The position numbers and the translations under genes are program-made. Below, piece by piece: positions 58,270 to 64,000 of a stretch of DNA of 64,000 bases. The notes beneath the pieces were generated by a model. The model searched no databases and was not told where the DNA came from. It was given only the letters and a program-made list of their open reading frames with translations. Positions within the stretch are counted from its first letter, which is position 1. Each line of letters opens with the position of its first letter. This DNA is from Sipunculus nudus (lineage: Eukaryota > Annelida > Sipuncula > Golfingiida > Sipunculidae): contig CM049306.1 in the NCBI GenBank assembly GCA_026874595.1, positions 47,680,019 to 47,744,018 of the forward strand. Reading direction: 5' to 3'.

Positions 58270-58443
58270 CTACATGGGTTTGTTAGATACTCTCCGCTTA
58301 CACATGAAGGCAATCAAGAAGATAATTAATAATATCAATAAGACCGCGACTCCAACACCCACAGCAATTCCAATAAACCCCTTGTTAGACGACTGTTCGT
58401 ACATCAGACCACCAAGTTCAAACTTCAAGTATCCTATCGCCAC
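58270..58443 (-). CDS. Plexin-like exon F: membrane helix and short tail
   Basis: Acceptor TTTTTTATCTGTAG; encodes VAIGYLKFELGGLMYEQSSN, the helix GFIGIAVGVGVAVLLILLII and FLIAFM, then CKRRVSNKPM and TAG at 58270-58272. Inside the tail is a good donor (ATGT then GTAAGC, exon end 58302, phase 1) and a weaker one (GTATCT). Splicing there would connect to further exons, but none is recognisable downstream. Confidence 0.8.
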   Translation of the reverse strand: MAIGYLKFELGGLMYEQSSNKGFIGIAVGVGVAVLLILLIIFLIAFMCKRRVSNKPM

Positions 58444-61400
58444 CTACAGATAAAAAAGTTATTTGTAAGTTTGTATGTTCCAACGGCCCAGCCCTGAATG
58501 AAGCAATAATGATATGACCCAAAATGAAAATATTTGCTAATGACTGTTTAAAAGAGATGATTATCTTAAGTAGGGCTACTTTTACACTGTGTGCACTGAT
58601 CAAATTATTCTTAATATATCCTAACATGTAATTATTGTTCTCAAATGAATGACCATATCTGTAGTGTATCTGTCATGCACATGGTGAATTCAGTAGTGTA
58701 CTAATATGCGCCCCCTCAAGATTTAGCGGGTCCTGACAAACTTCCCAGCTGGCGACCCAAAGTGGCAATTACTTTCCAGTCATGAATAACCATGTCAGTT
58801 TATGTTCTTTTGCAAATGAAGACCCTGAGCATTAGATTTAACAATGACTTTCAAATTAAACACCGTAGAATAACATATCTGGCATGATATTATTGCATGG
58901 GACAGTCAGTAGTCGAGTGATAGATGTGACAAGTGTAGGGCAAATTTGTGGCAAATTTTCTAAAATGGGGGAGGCATTACTTAGGGATAGGGCGCTCATT
59001 AGTTCAAATGCACACACACACACACAAACACACGTAAGGAGTACCTACTTAAGGTTTCATAAGACTGTTCCTATGAAATTAAACACAGAATTTTGATGCA
59101 CTGATTTATCTAATACGGGTTTCGTTTAGACAGAATGGGTTTTCTAGACTGATTTTATTTTTCGTCAGACCTATCATACCTACCTTAACTTGGGGCAGTT
59201 GTTTGCGTGAGGGACTGTTAGGTTGCATTTCTGGAGGTACACAAATCAGAGCCGACATAAAAATTTCAGTCACATTACACAATTCCTGTCCAATGGTGAC
59301 AGTGTAATCTTCCTTGCTTGCTGCCAAGTTCACATTTTTACCCTGTATAAAATAAAATTATAGTTGATAGAATCTGCGGCACATTTTGTCGTTATGTTGT
59401 CTAGCTGTTTTCACAGCGAATTATCTATACCACCTGTAACTGATGAGAGCTTGTGTAGAAGCTGGACCGGGAGCCTATATGTGTTTTTGTCATATTTCTA
59501 CAAATTCTACAAATTAATGGTTTGCTTGATTAAAAGTAAAAAAAAATAGCTTACATCAATGATTAATTTCTCTTTGTCTCCGTGGCCTCTATAAATCTTC
59601 TTCCCTTCTTGAAAGGGAGGAAAGTATGGGTCACTATAAACTTCAATGTCGGCATCGACACCAAAGTTCCCAGCAAGGTCTCTCAGAGCCTTTACATTGT
59701 CCATCTCAAGAGCCACCTGCCATGTTGGTTCAGTCTGTCTCTTTTGGCGATTTGTTACCGGCACTTTGGGAGAAGGGCAGTGTAGCTCTGTACTGCTTTT
59801 GATTGCACATACCTGACAAAAGAAATATCAATGAACACTAAAAAATTAATTAGGCGGACAATTAGCTGAGTTTATATTAGTGGTGGGCCGATCATCGAGT
59901 TTTATCGGTTTGCTGCCTCTTTCAAGCGCTCGATTACCAAAGGTAACTATCGATTACATCATAATAATGATTGTTTTCTTTCCAGAATGCCTTTCTGTTA
60001 TAGGCAAAAATGATTCTTCCTTTTTAAACCACATTCCGCGTCTTATATAATGAGTCTGTATTCCCAATAAGCTTCCGTATGTAACTGAGTATGACACGGT
60101 AGGTGCAAGATGGACAAGTCTGCAATCTTTTTTGGTATGATCTGCCCAAAGCGCACCTGGGCCCGTAAAATCTGCCTTCATGTGCTAGAAAAACAGCCTC
60201 TTTATAGGCCTAACATTCTTAGATGCTCTTAAATTCTATTATGAAAGATATTACCCGACGTTGCCGATCGTTAAATTTGATCCTTATAATTAGTCTTTAT
60301 ACGTGGAAGGATCATTACACTCGTGCGCGAGAGGAGAATACCTGCCGAGGAAACGTAGGTACAGTTTCACATATAATTGCATTTTTCTTTGATAATTGTC
60401 TATATTTGTCTGAACCGATTAATAATCGATCATCAGTCGGTTTGCTCAAACCGATGATCGATTATGAAAAAGGAACCGACTCCCACCACTAGTTTATATT
60501 CATAACTATTTAATAAAACGAATTTCAAAAGTTTTACATTTACTTCACAATCACTTGAACATGCGAGCATAATATAAGTCGAATCATTTTGAACAAGCAA
60601 TACTGTATTATTACTGTACTGTAATAATACAAAACTTCGACATGATATAAATAAAAACAGGATTTCCTTCTTTTTACCAAACCATTGGAAAATGTACTCC
60701 ATATGTTCCTTCATTTAAATGTGCTCCCTTTATCCTAATTATGATTATACATCTCACTATTAACCAGAAGAGGGCTGGTAAAGGTTGTTTCTCCAAATGT
60801 GTGTTATAATCAATCATCCTTCAACAAACATTGCATGTTTCTCATATGGTACTATGACTATATGTTCACCTCTCTGTTCGTCTCTTGGGCACCTTTGAAG
60901 AAAAAAATCTTTGGCTGTTCCACTGTATCTAACTGACTACCAGTCACAGTGATGATTCTACCACCCCTAAAATGAGAAAGAACTAAAATGAACTGAAAGT
61001 ACATGCAGAAACACTGACCCAATTTTGATTTTTTACTAATGTAAGGTTATATAAAACCTGTAAAAATGCACCCATTACTACTTTCCAACATATTTTATCA
61101 GTAAAAAAGTAATTAATTCCTTGTGAAAAAAATAACCTTTGAACTTAAATCTCTAATAAACAAAGAATTATATGCAGATTTCTATAAAATAAATTAATGT
61201 TGTGATACAAAAATATAAAATATACATTAATTTAAACTTATATCCTTATGATACTCAGACAAGAACTTAATACAGCACCTAGTGATCACAGCCCTGTCTA
61301 ACTCAACCAGTTTACCTAAGTTGTATTTCAGAAACATCCAGAATTATTTGATTTCACGTGGGCCAACTTACCCTTTAAAGAACTTGAGAGGTCTGATCTC

Positions 61401-62112
61401 TGTAATAGCAGGATCTTCTGTGAAACTGAAGACTTGATTAAGAGTCCTTCTAGCATCCTTTCCGTCAAACTCGATGATGAAAATACCCTTTGTTACAGCA
61501 GCTGAAACATTTCTCGTCCTGCACTTGAGAGCTTCATCACTGACTCTGAAAGATAAATTAGCTTTGAAATGTGAAATAATTAAACTTCCAAATGTGAAAA
61601 AAATCATAAAGGTTAGAAACTTCATAAAATATATTAAAAATATGAAGATTTAAATGCTTGTATTGGCAAATTAAGTGTGGAAACCAAATATAGTATATAA
61701 ATATTATGTAGGTGTCATTTATTCATATAAAGGAAGTATTTAAAAAAGTATATGGCACTTGGTATGGCTGAAAGCCATCATTATAATATAGATCTGACAT
61801 GATCAACTGAAAATATTGACAGCATAAACAATGCAAGATATGTTTTTTGTTTCACAAAACTGACTTCAATGGAGCATGTTTGATACACTTCAAATTGTCA
61901 TAATCTCTTTTACAAATAGTTGAAATGTTCAGGCCTTGTAGTGGATAAGTTAAATTATCCTACGTGTTTGCTATGACATCACATCTGACATCTCCAACAT
62001 AAGCCTTCATCTTCTGAATAGAACCAGTGTTTAACCCAGTGCCATTCACACTGACTATTGTACCACCAGAGATGGGGCCTTTGGTGGGATGAATAAACAA
62101 GATCTCTGGATC
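58270..62112 (-). CDS. Plexin-like receptor, C-terminal extracellular and membrane exons (partial)
   Basis: Six minus exons (61964-62112, 61372-61545, 60870-60966, 59555-59812, 59184-59342, 58270-58443) join in frame to 1011 nt: 336 residues and a stop. They encode IPT/TIG domains of the plexin type (FIHPTKGPISGGTIVSVNGT at the start; ITEIRPLKFFKGGGRIITVT later). The plexin linker with MDNV follows, then a last IPT-like region (DYTVTIGQELCNVT), one membrane helix (about residues 301-326) and the tail CKRRVSNKPM. Three N-glycosylation sequons (NGT, NVS, NVT) and an RQKR convertase-like site (162-165) are visible. Plexins are semaphorin receptors at the cell surface whose RasGAP-like cytoplasmic domain signals to Rap. 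That domain is not seen here. The Sema and PSI exons should lie beyond 64000. The family is firm; whether the short tail is the real end is open. Confidence 0.85.
59008..59036. repeat. Short CA microsatellite in a plexin intron
   Basis: About 28 bp of CA dinucleotides with one interruption. Confidence 0.85.
59184..59342 (-). CDS. Plexin-like exon E
   Basis: Acceptor TTTTATACAG; 53 codons in phase 0 (GKNVNLAASKEDYTVTIGQE, then LCNVTEIF and LICVPPEMQ), donor GTAGGT. Last IPT-like repeat, with cysteines and an NVT sequon. Confidence 0.87.
59555..59812 (-). CDS. Plexin-like exon D
   Basis: Acceptor TTTTGTCAG; 86 codons in phase 0 at both ends, donor GTAAGC. Starts VCAIKSSTELHCPSPKVPVT and then NRQKRQTEP, with RQKR matching the furin R-X-K/R-R consensus. 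It continues VALEMDNVKALRDL, the counterpart of the plexin MDNV segment, to EKLIID. Confidence 0.87.
59878..60491. mobile_element. Complete hAT-type MITE
   Basis: 614 bp with terminal inverted repeats TAGTGGTGGG (59878-59887) and CCCACCACTA (60482-60491), extended imperfectly by GATCATCG/CGATGATC and CGGTTT/AAACCG motifs. A perfect 8-bp target duplication GTTTATAT lies at 59870-59877 and 60492-60499. TIR sequence and 8-bp duplication identify the hAT superfamily. No transposase. It sits in the intron between plexin exons D and C. The minus frame at 59954-60181 is internal MITE sequence. Confidence 0.92.
60500..60869 (-). other. Plexin-like intron, remainder
   Basis: AT-rich intron without further elements. 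Confidence 0.6.
60870..60966 (-). CDS. Plexin-like exon C
   Basis: Acceptor TCATTTTAG; encodes GGRIITVTGSQLDTVEQPKI and FFFKGAQETNRE, ending in phase 0 at GTGAAC. It contains the GGRxITVTG strand typical of plexin IPT repeats. Confidence 0.87.
61372..61545 (-). CDS. Plexin-like exon B
   Basis: Acceptor TTTATCTTTCAG. It completes codon 50 as Thr and continues VSDEALKCRTRNVSAAVTKG, ending ITEIRPLKFFKG; donor GTAAGT, phase 2. It spans the end of one IPT repeat and the start of the next. An open frame continues upstream into intron, but the splice site and phase fix the exon edge. Confidence 0.87.
61964..62112 (-). CDS. Plexin-like exon A (IPT domain)
   Basis: Acceptor TTTGTTGCAG, then DPEILFIHPTKGPISGGTIV and SVNGTGLNTGSIQKMKAYVG DVRCDVIAN in phase 0. 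The IPT signature GPISGGT is intact, with one NGT sequon. Donor GTAGGA, phase 2. Confidence 0.87.
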
Positions 62113-63388
62113 CTGCAACAAACAATTAATTGTATGTCAAATAAAAGTTCACAAGCTTAAAATATAAAAACATATATACATATATATGACATCACTAATT
62201 GATAAGAAGCTTTGAAGTACTGTAACTGAGAAGAGCTGTAACAGCTACCTGTAGTATTAACATTCCTTGTATATAAATAGTAATCACAGAGATAATGTAT
62301 TATTACTGATTTAACAGGTATATGATGCAACATTTTTATTAATCTACATATATAAAAGCGAATTCTCAACATTGCAAAATGATGATTCTCTTGGTATAAA
62401 GTAGGTTATGTTCAGATTGAACACTGCTGACTATGTGAAATACGTTTTGTCAATATTGAGAGGTCGGACTTTTTACCGACGGCCACCGACGGCTACCGAC
62501 GGCCAACAGGTGTTACCGACGGCCAAACCGAAATACCGACAGCCACCTTATTTTCACCAGGAGTTACCGACGGCCAAACCGAAATACCGACTGCCACCTT
62601 ATTTTCACCGTTTACAAGGTTTTAGCATTCTGTGAATCTAGAAACTAGGGATCACACAGAAATACCGAGGGCAAACAGGAATTTCAATTTATTTTACCTA
62701 ATCACTTATTTTAAATAAAATTATCAGTCCCAATTATAAGTCTTGCCAAGTATTAATCGTGAATGGAGTGTTTACAGTTTTTTAGATGTCCCAACGGTGG
62801 TCCAATAATGATGTGAATTCATTAATCATTAACTGTACGCGCAAAATCTATCTTAGTGGGTTTAACTTCTACCTCTGTATTATCAAGGAAGGGTTTCCGA
62901 TTTGCAGTTTTTTAGGTTTTCCAAAAGTGTTTCAATAATGTTGTGAATTAAATTTTAATTTGTTGTATACGCAAAACGTACCTGAGTGCAAGAGTTTAAC
63001 TTTTTGCCGGTGTATGTATTATTAAGTTTTCTGATTTAATCCTGGCAGAGTGCATGGCTTCTAAACAAACAGTTAAATCTTGTCACTTGGCAAAAACAAA
63101 CGGTCCAGATAGGTGCTCACTATCAACCCAAGACTAATTAAGTAGGCGTAAGTATGCGGGTTACGTAACACTCGCCCTCTTCTGGTCATGCACAATCGAA
63201 AGGCAAGGTTCAATGCACTGAAAGTGCGCAAAGATGTTATCTCTGAATGAGGACTCAATTGTTTATCAACACATAATTATCCCATGTAAATACCCTACCT
63301 TATAATAAAACTATTTTTTCTTATTATATGTTGTATTTACAAGTTCACTCAGCTGCATATATTTATACCCACTAACTGCGTATCTTTG

Positions 63389-63434
<46 letters not shown>

Positions 63435-63765
63435 TTAAGTGTTCTCTTTTCCCAGTCCAAAAGTACCTAAATATTATATCTTCCTCTCAGAATATGACAT
63501 CATCTCACTTAACTAATTCCTGTATAAACCCCCTCGAAACCACTACCGACTTCTAGTTTTATCTCTGGAGAAACCCACCCCTGCCTACTACGAATAAGGC
63601 CGTTCTATTAAAAAATAGTCAAAGGCCTTAGTATATGAATGACTACCTGAAATTTATTTAAATGGACACTGCACATGCATCAAATTGGTGGCTCTGATAA
63701 TCATGAGCGAGGCACCTGTTGGACTCATATGATATTATTATTAGTTAGTTAGATTGCCAATTTTT

Positions 63766-63817
<52 letters not shown>

Positions 63818-63878
63818 GTGAAATGGCATACACAGAAAATATACTTTAAACAATGAACAAGTATGGCTATTCATACAT

Positions 63879-63926
<48 letters not shown>

Positions 63927-64000
63927 AAACGATACTAGAATGCGAAACATTTTGAGCATGTATGACATTTAAAAGCCTTTCTTATGAATGTGAGGAAATT
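62113..64000. other. Upstream plexin intron or flank with short repeats, no exon recognised
   Basis: No Sema, PSI or IPT exon seen. Contains the ACCGACGGCC repeat block (62461-62610), an AG microsatellite (about 63398-63431) and TA repeats (about 63769-63812 and 63882-63924). The minus frame 63073-63258 has no recognisable domain. Confidence 0.55.
62461..62610. repeat. ACCGACGGCC repeat block
   Basis: TACCGACGGCCA-like 11-12-mers recur at short spacing. A unit of about 55-60 bp (GTTACCGACGGCCAAACCGA through CACCTTATTTTCACC) occurs twice with few changes. CpG-rich within AT-rich DNA. Confidence 0.75.

Overview
The window is AT-rich, intron-rich animal DNA, most likely from a mollusc and probably a bivalve. 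The reasons are metazoan gene families with long introns, many pearl/DINE-1-type Helentron elements carrying GTCY microsatellites and tandem core repeats, and a tRNA-derived SINE. No prokaryotic gene structure is present. All exon models below were built by hand from splice signals and reading-frame continuity.

Three genes are well supported. (1) RSBN1/KDM9-like (minus strand, exons 14723-15275 and 10606-13468) encodes the N-terminal part of a DPY-21-type histone H4K20 demethylase. Its catalytic JmjC exons were not found in the 10.6 kb that follow it. (2) SET/TAF-I/I2PP2A (plus strand, eight coding exons, 15542-43620) encodes a complete 293-residue NAP-family histone chaperone, with a poly(A) signal at 44197. 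RSBN1 and SET are divergent with 266 bp between start codons, and share a promoter with CCAAT, ETS and NRF-1-like sites. Both products act on histone H4 chromatin. (3) A plexin-like receptor (minus strand, six exons, 62112-58270) gives the C-terminal extracellular IPT region, one membrane segment and, by simple reading, a ten-residue cytoplasmic tail. No RasGAP exon is recognisable in the next 14 kb.

The left 10 kb holds GGTCA-rich tandem arrays, a probable terminal exon of an unknown membrane protein (2077-2411, minus), a CCAAT-rich promoter-like island (2750-3050) and two weaker open frames.

The SET introns are largely mobile DNA. There are three 2.6 kb Helentron-associated (HINE) elements, a 7.1 kb composite HINE with two elements nested in it, a canonical non-autonomous Helitron, a third subTIR element, a SINE with a 13-bp target duplication and two degenerate minisatellites. 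All HINE copies lie in the SET sense orientation. A 150-bp tandem duplication preserves the empty site of one of them.

The 44-58 kb interval holds two further HINEs, a decayed Helitron, AT and CT microsatellites, a GC-rich segment with overlapping open frames and a second SINE. The plexin introns contain a complete 614-bp hAT MITE. The last 1.9 kb holds only short repeats and microsatellites.
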